The notes below the pieces were generated by a model. The model ran no database searches. It had not been told where the DNA came from and worked only from the letters and a program-made list of their open reading frames with translations. From NCBI RefSeq assembly GCF_009371975.2, contig NZ_VIKT02000014.1, positions 1 through 64,000 of the forward strand: a stretch of DNA of 64,000 nucleotides, given 5' to 3'. Each line of letters starts with the position of its first letter. Position 1 is the first letter of the stretch. Positions 8,196 to 16,403 of this stretch are shown here, one piece after another. A program made the translations under genes and the position numbers. This stretch comes from Microcella pacifica. GTDB taxonomy: Bacteria; Actinomycetota; Actinomycetes; Actinomycetales; Microbacteriaceae.

Positions 8196-10121
8196 TCACG
8201 CGGTGCCGTCGAGGGCGAGCCGCACCGCGCCGAGCAGGGTCGGCACCGTGTACGGCTTGGCGAGGAATGCGGTGATGCCGCTCGTGGCGCTCGGCATGAG
8301 CTCGGCGCCTGCGGCGAGTCCGCTCGCGGTGAGCACGGGGATGTCGTGGGGTGACGCGGCGATATGCGCGGCGAGGGAGGCCCCGTCGAATCCCGGCATC
8401 ATCATGTCGGTCAAGACCAGATCGATGCGGTGACCGTCGTCGCGGAGGATGCGCAGCGCCTCGTGCCCGTCGTTCGTGGTCAGCACGCGGTAGTCGTGGG
8501 CCTGCAGCGCCTCCGCCGTGGTGGCCAGGATGAGGGGCTCGTCGTCGACGACGAGGATCGTCTCACCGTGGCCCGGCACGGCATCATCATCGCGCTCCGC
8601 TGAGGCGGGGGCGAGCTCGGCCGCGGGGAGGACGATATCGAATCGCGTACCCCTCCCTGGCTCGGTGCGCACGGATATTCGGCCGTCGTGGCTCTCGATG
8701 ATCGCGGCGGAGGTCGGCAGGCCCAACCCCGTGCCTTCGCCGAGTGGCTTGGTGGTGAAGAAGGGCTCCCACAGCCGCTCGACGATCTCGGGAGTCATGC
8801 CGACGCCGCTATCGATGATGGAGAGCGCCACGTGGTCCTTCTCCAGCACCGCGTGCGGCAGGGGGTCATGCTCGGGCGGCTCGTGCGGCGAGCCGCTGTG
8901 CGTGGCGAGCGTCAAGGTGCCGCCGTCGGGCATGGCGTCGCGGGCGTTGAGGATGAGGTTCTGCACCACCTGCATGAGGTGGGTGGTGCTGCCGAGCGCG
9001 CCGTGGCGCGCCTCGTGCCGCACGAGTATGTCGACCGAGTCCGGCAGGGTGTCGCGCGCGAATCGGTGCGCCTCGGCGAGCAGATCGGCGAGGTCGATGG
9101 GCGCACGCTCGACATCCACTCCACGGGCGAACGTCAGCATCTGACGGATCATCGTGGCGCCTCGCCGTGCGCTCTTCTCGATGGTGGTCAGCATCTCCCG
9201 ATCGCGGTCGCTGCGGTCGTCGGCGAGCAGCACCTGGGTAGCGAGGAGGAGCGGTGTGAGCACGTTGTTGAGGTCGTGGGCGATGCCGCCGGCGAGAGTG
9301 CCGAGGCTCTCCATGCGTTGCGCGCGCTCGCGCATGTCTTCCACGCGCCGAAAGTCGGTGATGTCCGACGTCACCGTGAAGATGCCGATGGGGTCACCCT
9401 CGTCATCCCGCAGCAGATGCCATCGTCCATCTCCGACGATGAGACGGTTGTCCTGCGCGCGCTCACGGATCTCCCCTGACCAGTAGCCGTCGCGCAGCAC
9501 CGCGGTGCAGCTCGAGTCGAACTCGCGCACGTCGTGATACAGCATGTCTCGTGCCGAACGGCCGACGGCCTCATCGGCACTCCAGCCGTACATCGCGCTG
9601 GCCCCACTGTTCCAGTAGCGGATCGTGTGATCCAGGTCGCGCACGATCATCGCATCGCGCGTGGCATCGAGGAGGGCCGCCTGCTCTCGAAGGCTCCGGA
9701 TGCTCTCCTCGAGCTTGAGGCGCGTGAGCTGGTCTCGCGTGACATCTCGCAGATAGCTGGCGATGCCGCCGTCGATCGGGTGGACCGTGATCTCGAACCA
9801 TGCTTGGTAGTGGTCGCTGAAAGCCCTCACGTTCGCGGACTCACGTTCGTGCATCGCTCGTTCGTGCGCGGGACGGAAGGCTTCCGTGGCGAGCTCGGGG
9901 TAGATCTCCCAGATGGTGTCGCGTGTCAGGACGTGGGTCGGAACACCGGACTGCGCGATGGCGGCGGCATTGGCGAAGCTGATGCGCCAGTCCGGGGTGA
10001 CGAGCACCACCGGGTGCGGAAACTGCTCGATCGAGGAGCGCACCTGCTCGGGGGTCGCGGACCAGTCGACCGGGCTGGGGGCATCACCATCGACGTGTCG
10101 ATCCGGCGTGTGGTTCGACAT
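8196..10121 (-). CDS. Cytoplasmic PAS hybrid histidine kinase/response regulator
   Basis: A 641-residue hybrid sensor kinase without membrane segments. Two PAS domains (about 26-130 and 145-262) precede the DHp helix with phospho-accepting H282 in GGIAHDLNNVLTP. The HATPase domain follows, with N-box NLILNARDAMPDGG, G1 DSGVGM and G2 GEGTGLGL. A C-terminal REC domain has the acidic pair VDDEP, phospho-acceptor D572 (LTDMMMP) and K622. It senses an unknown cytosolic cue and passes phosphate from His to Asp. No output domain is fused, so an HPt or regulator partner is needed. It is a paralogue of the larger kinase at 11503-14181. A TAGACT box 6 nt upstream of ATG suggests a leaderless transcript. 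Confidence 0.9.
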   Translation of the reverse strand: MSNHTPDRHVDGDAPSPVDWSATPEQVRSSIEQFPHPVVLVTPDWRISFANAAAIAQSGVPTHVLTRDTIWEIYPELATEAFRPAHERAMHERESANVRAFSDHYQAWFEITVHPIDGGIASYLRDVTRDQLTRLKLEESIRSLREQAALLDATRDAMIVRDLDHTIRYWNSGASAMYGWSADEAVGRSARDMLYHDVREFDSSCTAVLRDGYWSGEIRERAQDNRLIVGDGRWHLLRDDEGDPIGIFTVTSDITDFRRVEDMRERAQRMESLGTLAGGIAHDLNNVLTPLLLATQVLLADDRSDRDREMLTTIEKSARRGATMIRQMLTFARGVDVERAPIDLADLLAEAHRFARDTLPDSVDILVRHEARHGALGSTTHLMQVVQNLILNARDAMPDGGTLTLATHSGSPHEPPEHDPLPHAVLEKDHVALSIIDSGVGMTPEIVERLWEPFFTTKPLGEGTGLGLPTSAAIIESHDGRISVRTEPGRGTRFDIVLPAAELAPASAERDDDAVPGHGETILVVDDEPLILATTAEALQAHDYRVLTTNDGHEALRILRDDGHRIDLVLTDMMMPGFDGASLAAHIAASPHDIPVLTASGLAAGAELMPSATSGITAFLAKPYTVPTLLGAVRLALDGTA

Positions 10122-10127
10122 CGCCCC

Positions 10128-10133
10128 AGTCTA
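10128..10133 (-). promoter_or_regulatory. -10 box TAGACT of the hybrid kinase gene
   Basis: Read on the minus strand, TAGACT ends 6 nt before the ATG at 10121. No ribosome-binding site intervenes, which fits a leaderless mRNA. Confidence 0.5.
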
Positions 10134-10253
10134 GGGCGCGTCTCGACGGTCCCGCCCGGCCGTTCCTCCCCAGGTTGCGCGTGGCGGTCGTGCCTCCGCA
10201 GGCCGCTGCGTCTCCTCTCTGCATGGTTCCCGACCCACCACACTCTCCGGTAC

Positions 10254-10295
10254 GAGACGCCGGGCGCTCTTCCGGCACGAACCGTCCGGCGTCTC
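10254..10295. other. Long-arm inverted repeat upstream of ssb
   Basis: GAGACGCCGG (10254-10263) and CCGGCGTCTC (10286-10295) form a perfect 10-bp stem around a 22-nt loop, 28 bases before the ssb start codon. It could be a 5'-UTR hairpin controlling ssb translation or a protein-binding site. It does not resemble a T-tailed terminator and no gene ends into it. The rest of 10122-10323 shows nothing recognisable beyond the divergent promoters. Confidence 0.6.
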
Positions 10296-10323
10296 GCCCA
10301 CCACTGGCAGACCGGAGGACACC

Positions 10324-10818
10324 ATGACCGACACCATCACGCTCACGGGGCTCGTCGCGACGAACCCTCGTCATATCGTCACGAGCGAGGGGCTCACGAT
10401 CACGAGTTTTCGCCTCGCCTCGAACCAGCGCCGCTTCGACCGCGGCCAGAACGCCTGGATCGACGGCGACACGAACTGGTACACCGTGACCGCCTTCCGG
10501 CAGCTCGGCACTCACGTGGCGACCTCGCTCGAGAAGGGGCAGCGCGTGATCGTCACGGGGCGCGTGCGCATCCGCGACTGGGAAACAGACGAGAAGTCGG
10601 GCACGTCGATCGAGATCGACGCCGAAGCGATCGGGCACGACCTCACCTGGGGCCGCGCGACCTTCACGCGCAGCGTCATCGCCAAGAGCACGACGCGTGA
10701 TGACCCTTCGGAGTCGAGTGACGGGACCGCCCAGGGGCCGACCGAGGAGGATGCGTCGCCCGCCGAGGAGTCAGCAGACCAGAGCGGGCAGGATGCGCTT
10801 GCCGCGACCCCGTTCTAG
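10324..10818 (+). CDS. ssb: Single-stranded DNA-binding protein
   Basis: A 164-residue OB-fold SSB. Residues 1-115 give the fold: LTGLVATNPRHIVTSEG, SFRLASNQRR, WYTVTAFRQLG and EKGQRVIVTGRVRIRDW are standard SSB blocks that bind ssDNA as a tetramer. The tail (about 120-164) is acidic and disordered but ends AATPF rather than the usual acidic DDDxPF tip that recruits repair proteins. This suggests an accessory SSB rather than the replicative copy, which usually sits beside rpsF/rpsR/rplI. GGAGGA before ATG 10324 supports the start. It lies isolated between two signalling genes. Confidence 0.87.
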   Translation: MTDTITLTGLVATNPRHIVTSEGLTITSFRLASNQRRFDRGQNAWIDGDTNWYTVTAFRQLGTHVATSLEKGQRVIVTGRVRIRDWETDEKSGTSIEIDAEAIGHDLTWGRATFTRSVIAKSTTRDDPSESSDGTAQGPTEEDASPAEESADQSGQDALAATPF

Positions 10819-10846
10819 GTACTGCCGATAATGCTGGGCCCTCGGA

Positions 10847-11506
10847 TCAGTCGCCCGCCCGACGCACGCGGATGCCTCCGCGCTGCCACAGGGTGACCGC
10901 GGCGACCCGGGGGCTCGCGTTCTCGCCCGTGTCGAGGCCCAGCGCGAGGAAGAGGCGATTGAGCATCGTCTCCACCGCGCGCACCGTCGTCCCTCGGTGC
11001 TCGGCGAGCGCGCGCGTCGACGCACCCTCGGCGAGCATGCGCAGCACCTCCGCCTGCGCGGCGGTCACGGTGGGCACATCGTCGTCGTCACGCACCACGT
11101 CTGCGTCGATCTGGCCGCTGATCGCCCGGTGAACGGCGCCGGCGAGCTCGTCGACGCGGCTCAGTTGCGATTTCACGAGGTAGACGACGCTCGCCGGTAT
11201 GAGCTCGGGGTTGGGCACGGCAAGCTCGGGGGAGCGGTGCGAGGTCAGTACGACGAGCCCGATCCAGGGGAACTCTTCGGCGACACGATCGAGGAGTGCG
11301 GCACCCGTCCGGCCCGGCCCGAAGTTGAGGTCGCTCACGAGCGCGTGAGGGTCGACGCGGGCGACGGCGCTGAGGGCCTCCTCAGCGCTCGTCGCTGAGG
11401 TCACGTCGAAGCCTTGCGCTTCGAGCCCGCCCGTGACGAGTGAGAGGGTGAAGGGGTCGTCGTCGGCGACGACTACCCGCAGAGCGCGGCTCTCGGAATC
11501 GGTCAC
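10847..11506 (-). CDS. Response regulator, NarL/LuxR-type
   Basis: A 219-residue two-domain transcription factor. The N-terminal REC domain has acidic residues VADDD, phospho-acceptor D59 (VSDLNFG) and a switch Lys in YLVKS. The C-terminal LuxR-type helix-turn-helix lies at about 148-195 (LTAAQ-like start, RMLAEGASTRALAEHRGTTVRAVE). Its GTG start overlaps the hybrid kinase stop by 4 bases (GTGA), so translation is coupled. It is the obvious DNA-binding output of the kinase and REC-only gene just upstream in the same operon. Target genes unknown. Confidence 0.92.
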   Translation of the reverse strand: MTDSESRALRVVVADDDPFTLSLVTGGLEAQGFDVTSATSAEEALSAVARVDPHALVSDLNFGPGRTGAALLDRVAEEFPWIGLVVLTSHRSPELAVPNPELIPASVVYLVKSQLSRVDELAGAVHRAISGQIDADVVRDDDDVPTVTAAQAEVLRMLAEGASTRALAEHRGTTVRAVETMLNRLFLALGLDTGENASPRVAAVTLWQRGGIRVRRAGD

Positions 11507-14181
11507 AGCTCGTGCTCCAGTTCTAGGTCGAGCGGGATACCGCGCAAGGTCTCAGCAACGGTTGTGAGGAGAAGGCTCGTGGTGAACGGCTTCGGCAGGA
11601 AGCGGGCAATGCCCATGCCGACAGCGCGCTTCGCCGATCCGTGGGAGTTGAGCCCGCTCATGGCGACGATGGGTATCTCGGGATGGTGATGCTCGAGGTA
11701 CGCGCTCGCCGCCGCACCATCCATGACGGGCATCATCATGTCGGTGAGCACGAGGTCGATATCGTGCTCTCCCCGATCGACGAGGTCGATCGCCTCCTGC
11801 CCGTTCCGTGCCGTGACCACGCGGTAGCCGTGAGACTCTAGCGTCTGCGTCGTCACCTTAACGATCATCGGTTCGTCGTCGACGACGAGGATGAGCTCGC
11901 CTCCGCCGCGAGGAGCGCGCTCCTCGACTGCGATCTCGGGAGGTCGCGACACCTCACCGCCTTCCGCGACGGGCAGAGCCACCTGGAACTTCGTCCCATT
12001 GCCCTCCTCGCTGTACACCTGCATGAAGCCTCCGTGGCTGCGCACGATGGCGAGCGAACTCGCGAGCCCGAGCCCCGTTCCGCGGCCGGGCTCCTTCGTC
12101 GTGAAGAACGGCTCGAAGACCTTGGCGACGACGTCCGGCGGCATGCCGAATCCGTCATCCTCGACCTCGATCGTGAGGTATTCACCGGGCGATGCGGAGT
12201 GGCTGACTGACCTGTATTGCTCATCGATGGAGACACGGCGGGCCCTGATGCGCACCTGGCCGCCCTCGGGCATGGCGTCCTTGGCGTTCGTGACGAGATT
12301 GATGAGCACCTGGAGCAGCTGCGTGGGGTCGCCCATCGTGTCTCCGTCGGCGACATCGTGCTCGATCGTGACGGTGATCTCCTTCGGCAACGCATTGCGC
12401 GCGTAGACGATGAGATCGTCGAGCAGGTCGCTGATGGTGACACGGATGCGTCGACCCTCCACGCCCCGGGCGAAGGCGAGCACCTGGCGAATCATGTCAG
12501 CGCCTCGCTTGACGGCAGCCTCCATGCCGTCGAGTATCTGACGCTCGTCGCTGTCGTGCGCACGGCGTGTGAGGAGCTGAACCGACATGAGAATGGGCGT
12601 GAGCACGTTGTTGAGATCGTGCGCGATCCCTCCGGCGAGCGTTCCGAGACTCTCCATGCGCTGCGCCCGCAGGCGCGCCTCCTCCGCCTTCTGCTGCTCG
12701 GTGATGTCGCTGTTCACGGCGAAGATCGCGGAGGGCTCGCCGCTCTCGTCCAGCACGAGCTGCCAACGACTGTCCACAACGAGCGGCCGGCCGTTCCGAT
12801 CTCTTTGCTCGAGAGCTCCGCTCCAGAAGCCATCTCGCAGAACCGCAGCGGTGGCATTGTCGAAGGCGGTCGTGTCGTCGAAGATGAGCGCGGTGATCGG
12901 CTGCCCGATGGCCTCGCCAGCGTCCCACCCGTACAGCTCGGTCGCGGCGCGATTCCAGTACTGGACCCGGTGATCTAGTCCGCGAACGATCATCGAGTCC
13001 CGCGAGGCGTCGAGCAATCTGGCTTGGTCGGAAAGACGGCGCTGGTTCGCGACCATGCGCTGGCGTGTGAGCTCGTCCTCGGTCACATCGCGCACGTACA
13101 GTGCGAGCCCCGACGCTGTGGGATACGCGGTGATGTCGAACCACGTGTCACGGTTCTCGTCCAGCGATCTCACCTGTTGGCGAGCACCCGTCTCGAGGGC
13201 GCGACGGTATGTCTGCTCCCACTCGGACCCTTCCGATTCGGGGAAGGCCTCCCAGTACGACTTCCCGAGCAGTTCAGCTTCCGACTTCCCGGTGAGCTCG
13301 AGTGCTCGAGGGTTGGCGAACGTGAATATCCAGTCGCGGTCGAGGAACATGATGCCGTCGCTGATGGTGTTGAGCGCAATCGTCAAGCGCTCCTCCAACT
13401 CCACGAGCTTGGCCTTCTCCGCCTCGACCTCGGTCACGTCCCAGATGGCGCCGAGAGCGCGCGCGACCGCCCCCGTGTGGTCACGTTCTGGTCTGCCGAG
13501 GATGCGCGCGACGACCTGCGAGCCGGTGATCGTCACGATGTTCAGCTGCAGATCGAAGCCCCGGCCTTCCTCTAGGCATTCGCGCATGGCTCCCCTCAGC
13601 TCGTCACGCGTGCGAGAAGGTTGTGCGTCGAGCAGCGCGCCGAGCACGATCTCCGCGTCGGGCGCGATCGCGAGAATCGTGCGCGCTTCGTCGGAAAGCC
13701 GCAGGACCCGGTCGGTCGCATCCATCGACCAGCCACCGAACCCCGCCATGCGGCCGGCGATCTGCAGGAGCTCTTCCGCAGACTCCCGCTCGCGGGCCAC
13801 GGTGACGGCCTCGGTGACGTCACGGGCGGTGCCGAGCACTGCCACGACGTCGTCACCGTCGCGCACGGGGTGCAGCGTGACGTCGGAGACGTACTGGGCT
13901 TCCTCGTTGAGCGTCCTCACGATGCGGAACGCCGCCACCTCGCCCTGCAGTGCGCGATTCAGGTGCTCGCTGGTGATCGTGCGGTCTTCGCCATGGATGA
14001 TGTCGAGAAACGACTGCCCCATGGCATCGTCGCGTGAGAGACCGGACCGCGCCAGCAGAGTCTTGTTCGCCGCGATGACCGTGCCCTCGATGTCGACCAC
14101 GAACGCGATGTCGGCGAGGTCCGCGATCGCACTGTCGAGCACGGCCGCGAGAACCGCCGGGTCGCGCAGCGGCGACGTCAT
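11503..14181 (-). CDS. Cytoplasmic multi-PAS hybrid histidine kinase
   Basis: An 892-residue soluble sensor kinase. Four PAS-like domains lie at about 10-125, 140-255, 262-370 and 385-495, followed by DHp with phospho-accepting H521 (GGIAHDLNNVLTP), HATPase (NLVTNAKDAMPEGG, DDGFGM, GRGTGLGL) and a C-terminal REC with D814 (LTDMMMP) and K864. It probably integrates several small-molecule or redox cues. It starts 4 bp inside the REC-only gene and ends 4 bp inside the LuxR regulator, so all three are translationally coupled. DHp and REC are very like those of the kinase at 8196-10121, pointing to a duplication on either side of ssb. Confidence 0.92.
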   Translation of the reverse strand: MTSPLRDPAVLAAVLDSAIADLADIAFVVDIEGTVIAANKTLLARSGLSRDDAMGQSFLDIIHGEDRTITSEHLNRALQGEVAAFRIVRTLNEEAQYVSDVTLHPVRDGDDVVAVLGTARDVTEAVTVARERESAEELLQIAGRMAGFGGWSMDATDRVLRLSDEARTILAIAPDAEIVLGALLDAQPSRTRDELRGAMRECLEEGRGFDLQLNIVTITGSQVVARILGRPERDHTGAVARALGAIWDVTEVEAEKAKLVELEERLTIALNTISDGIMFLDRDWIFTFANPRALELTGKSEAELLGKSYWEAFPESEGSEWEQTYRRALETGARQQVRSLDENRDTWFDITAYPTASGLALYVRDVTEDELTRQRMVANQRRLSDQARLLDASRDSMIVRGLDHRVQYWNRAATELYGWDAGEAIGQPITALIFDDTTAFDNATAAVLRDGFWSGALEQRDRNGRPLVVDSRWQLVLDESGEPSAIFAVNSDITEQQKAEEARLRAQRMESLGTLAGGIAHDLNNVLTPILMSVQLLTRRAHDSDERQILDGMEAAVKRGADMIRQVLAFARGVEGRRIRVTISDLLDDLIVYARNALPKEITVTIEHDVADGDTMGDPTQLLQVLINLVTNAKDAMPEGGQVRIRARRVSIDEQYRSVSHSASPGEYLTIEVEDDGFGMPPDVVAKVFEPFFTTKEPGRGTGLGLASSLAIVRSHGGFMQVYSEEGNGTKFQVALPVAEGGEVSRPPEIAVEERAPRGGGELILVVDDEPMIVKVTTQTLESHGYRVVTARNGQEAIDLVDRGEHDIDLVLTDMMMPVMDGAAASAYLEHHHPEIPIVAMSGLNSHGSAKRAVGMGIARFLPKPFTTSLLLTTVAETLRGIPLDLELEHEL

Positions 14182-14570
14182 GGCCGGCTGCCGTTGCGCG
14201 TCGGAGAGAGGAGGCGTTCCACACGCTCCAGGAAGTCGTCGAGTTCGATGGGCTTGCGCGCGAACTCGTAGTCGGCGTTGTCCAACTCTGCGGGGGCAGA
14301 CATGTCGCCGCTCAGCACGAGCACCGGCAGGTGCGCGTGCGAGGCGCGCAGCGCAGCGACCGCGTCGAGCACGGAGCCTCCCGGCATGTTGACATCGAGC
14401 ACCGCCAGGTGCAAGGCCTGCGCCTGTGCTGCACGGCCAGTCTCCTCGACGTCGGAGGACTCGACCACGGCGAGCCCCCGCGAGGCGAGCGCCATGCGCA
14501 GGACCGATCGCACGAGGGCGTCGTCGTCCGCGACGAGGACGACGATGTCGGTCGGCTCCGGGTCAGCCAT
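14178..14570 (-). CDS. REC-only single-domain response regulator
   Basis: A 130-residue CheY-like receiver with no output domain. Acidic pocket VADDD, phospho-acceptor D59 (VLDVNMPGG) and the conserved Lys in FARKPIEL are all present. ATG 14570 is preferred to longer upstream readings because it opens directly into the fold and has TAGACT on the minus strand 7 nt before it. It could be a phosphate shuttle or sink for the hybrid kinase whose ATG overlaps its stop by 4 bp. A membrane protein with a DHp-like helix is encoded immediately upstream, a plausible phosphate donor or docking partner (inference). Confidence 0.87.
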   Translation of the reverse strand: MADPEPTDIVVLVADDDALVRSVLRMALASRGLAVVESSDVEETGRAAQAQALHLAVLDVNMPGGSVLDAVAALRASHAHLPVLVLSGDMSAPAELDNADYEFARKPIELDDFLERVERLLSPTRNGSRP

Positions 14571-14577
14571 GCGCGCA

Positions 14578-14583
14578 AGTCTA
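14578..14583 (-). promoter_or_regulatory. -10 box TAGACT of the three-gene signalling operon
   Basis: On the minus strand TAGACT is followed by 7 nt and the ATG at 14570. It fits leaderless expression of the REC-kinase-LuxR operon from the 55-bp gap. Confidence 0.55.
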
Positions 14584-14625
14584 AGCGCCATGATGGCGCT
14601 ACGGGGCCCGTCTATAGAGGGAGAA

Positions 14626-16050
14626 CTACCCCTGTTCGGGGGTTGCCGCGCGGTCGTCGAGCGATGCGAGCGCGACGAGATCGGCGGAGACATCGGTGAG
14701 GTGCGCCAGGATCGAGTCCAGCATCGCGGGGACGCGGTCTTCGTCGGCCGGGTCGGGCGCGGCAGTCGTGTGGAAGTTGAGCGCCATGACGCACGCAGCG
14801 AGCCGCCCCTGGATCGGGCCGTGCATCAGGATGGCGAGGCGTCGGCCCTCCCGCTCTCGAACCTCATCGTTCTCGGCCGTGAGAGCCTCGATCGTGGCGC
14901 GGGTCTCGGAGATCAGCTGCCCCGCCTCCTCGTTGATGCGGAAGAGCGCCGAGGCGAGGGCGAACACGACGCTCGCGAGGATGAGCGACACGGCGATGAG
15001 CGGGGCGATGAGGAGTCCGTGCCAGGTGATCGGATCGATCCCGCTCGCGAGCATGATCTGGGTCATGGCACCGAGCGCGAAGACGAGGGAGACGACGGTC
15101 ACGGCCTGCCCCGGAAAGACCGAGACGCGATGACCCGTGCGCAGCGCGATGGCGGGCCCGACGCCGAGGAAGAGGCCGGCGACCACGGTAGCCACGACGA
15201 CCTCGATGGCCGCGAGGTGCCCGAAAACGCGCCATGCATCGGGGACGATGAGCGTGATGGTGGCGACCGTCACGAGCAGGGCGGTGAGCGCGGGCCTGCC
15301 CGGCCGAACGTCGAAGGCGCGCCGCACCGACGCCCGCTCGCCGGAGTCCGTTCTCTCGCCGCTGCCGCTGCCGCTGCCGTTGCCCGCGGCGTCGACCACC
15401 GCCGCGACCTCATCGTGCACGCGGCTCAATTGAGCGCTCAACTCCTCCAGACGACGACGCGACAGCGACTCGCGCGAGTTCGACAGGCTCCCCTGCAAGT
15501 CGTCGAGAACGGGCTGCAGCGTCTGCCGCACCGACTCCCGGAGCCTGCGCTGCACGTCGTCGGCCGACTCGGCGGTCATGTCTCGCGCACTGTCGAGCTC
15601 GCGTCGAGCCGCGTCGAGCGAACCGAGCAGCAGGCGCCGCCGATCGAACTGCGCGAGCGTGTAGACGAACACCGGCACCCAGAGTGTGCTCGCGACCAGC
15701 CACGTGATGATGCGGAACACGTACTCGGGGTCGACGCCGGCGACGCTACCCGCGACCGCGCCCCCGATAACACCGCGAACGATCGCCGCGACGCCCCAGA
15801 TGGAACCCGCGACGGCCAGCGGCAGCACAGCGTGCCGGCGACGGCCGAGCGCCGCGCCGAGGGCGATGACGACGCCGACCACGAGGTGCTGCACGGTCGC
15901 CGAGAGGAGCGGCCACCACCACTCCGGGAAGGGCGTGACGGTCTCGCGCAGGAGGACGAGCAGAGTCGTCGGCGGGTAGAGGCTCACCCAGACGAGCCAG
16001 TGCGAGGCCCAGGGACCGCCGAGAGCGTCGCGAACCGTGAGGCTTCGCAT
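14626..16050 (-). CDS. Membrane protein with C-terminal DHp-like helix but no kinase ATPase domain
   Basis: A 474-residue protein with four N-terminal membrane helices (about 15-135), a long charged coiled-coil-like segment (about 138-220), a short Gly/Ser linker, four more helices (about 255-370) and a cytosolic helix. That helix reads RRLAILMHGPIQGRLAA with H410. The HGPxQ pattern resembles the phospho-accepting helix of certain actinobacterial sensor kinases, yet the protein ends about 64 residues later and no N- or G-box of a HATPase is present. It may be a degenerate kinase, an HPt-like relay or a scaffold for the REC-only protein next door. AAGGGAG before ATG 16050 sets the start. Confidence 0.75.
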   Translation of the reverse strand: MRSLTVRDALGGPWASHWLVWVSLYPPTTLLVLLRETVTPFPEWWWPLLSATVQHLVVGVVIALGAALGRRRHAVLPLAVAGSIWGVAAIVRGVIGGAVAGSVAGVDPEYVFRIITWLVASTLWVPVFVYTLAQFDRRRLLLGSLDAARRELDSARDMTAESADDVQRRLRESVRQTLQPVLDDLQGSLSNSRESLSRRRLEELSAQLSRVHDEVAAVVDAAGNGSGSGSGERTDSGERASVRRAFDVRPGRPALTALLVTVATITLIVPDAWRVFGHLAAIEVVVATVVAGLFLGVGPAIALRTGHRVSVFPGQAVTVVSLVFALGAMTQIMLASGIDPITWHGLLIAPLIAVSLILASVVFALASALFRINEEAGQLISETRATIEALTAENDEVREREGRRLAILMHGPIQGRLAACVMALNFHTTAAPDPADEDRVPAMLDSILAHLTDVSADLVALASLDDRAATPEQG

Positions 16051-16124
16051 GCGTCTCCCTTCGCCGAGAGGGAGTGTAGGCCGACCCGGTTCGACGTGCC
16101 TGACGAGCGTTCTGGTCGAGAAGG

Positions 16125-16165
16125 CGGTGGCCTCTGATCTCACCCGAAGAGATCAGAGGCCACCG
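16125..16165. terminator. Perfect 16-bp hairpin, candidate terminator
   Basis: GGTGGCCTCTGATCT at 16126-16140 and its exact complement at 16150-16164 form a stem extended by one outer C-G pair, with a 9-nt loop. There is no T-run on either side. It lies between two divergent genes, where no annotated gene ends, which implies an unannotated transcript. Confidence 0.65.
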
Positions 16166-16268
16166 GCACTTGTCTCAGCGCTTCTGGCCCGACCCGAACG
16201 GGCCGAAACGCTGCCACGGTTCGCGGTCCCCCGGTGATCCCCCGATCACCAACCGCTTGCGTTGACAT
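16140..16268 (-). other. Candidate small-RNA or small-ORF locus
   Basis: Three hairpins stand in a row: GGTGATC/GATCACC inside GCGGT/ACCGC (about 16223-16256), GGCCCG/CGGGCC inside CAGCG/CGCTG (about 16176-16213), then the long 16125-16165 stem. Two overlapping minus-strand frames are possible. One is 42 codons from ATG 16268 with GGAG 7 nt upstream, ending at 16140 inside the last hairpin. The other is 25 codons from TTG 16252 (or GTG 16249), ending at 16175 just 9 bases before the hairpin and finishing FGPFGSGQKR. The layout suits either a structured RNA or a small protein with its own terminator. I recognise no family. Confidence 0.4.
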
Positions 16269-16342
16269 GAGTCTGCTCCAGCCTGCGAGATGCTCGCAAC
16301 CGTTGCCCGTGGGGCGTGTTCGATTACCGAACGCGGCCTGCG

Positions 16343-16348
16343 TAGACT
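16343..16348 (+). promoter_or_regulatory. -10 box TAGACT upstream of the lipoprotein gene
   Basis: TAGACT lies 55 bases before the ATG at 16404, leaving a leader of about 50 nt with a GGAGG ribosome-binding site. A weak TTCGAT about 18 bases upstream could be the -35. Confidence 0.45.
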
Positions 16349-16403
16349 GGCCCTCGGGTCGCGACGCGGCCTCGTCGCCGCAGGCAGATCACGGAGGTTC
16401 GGG

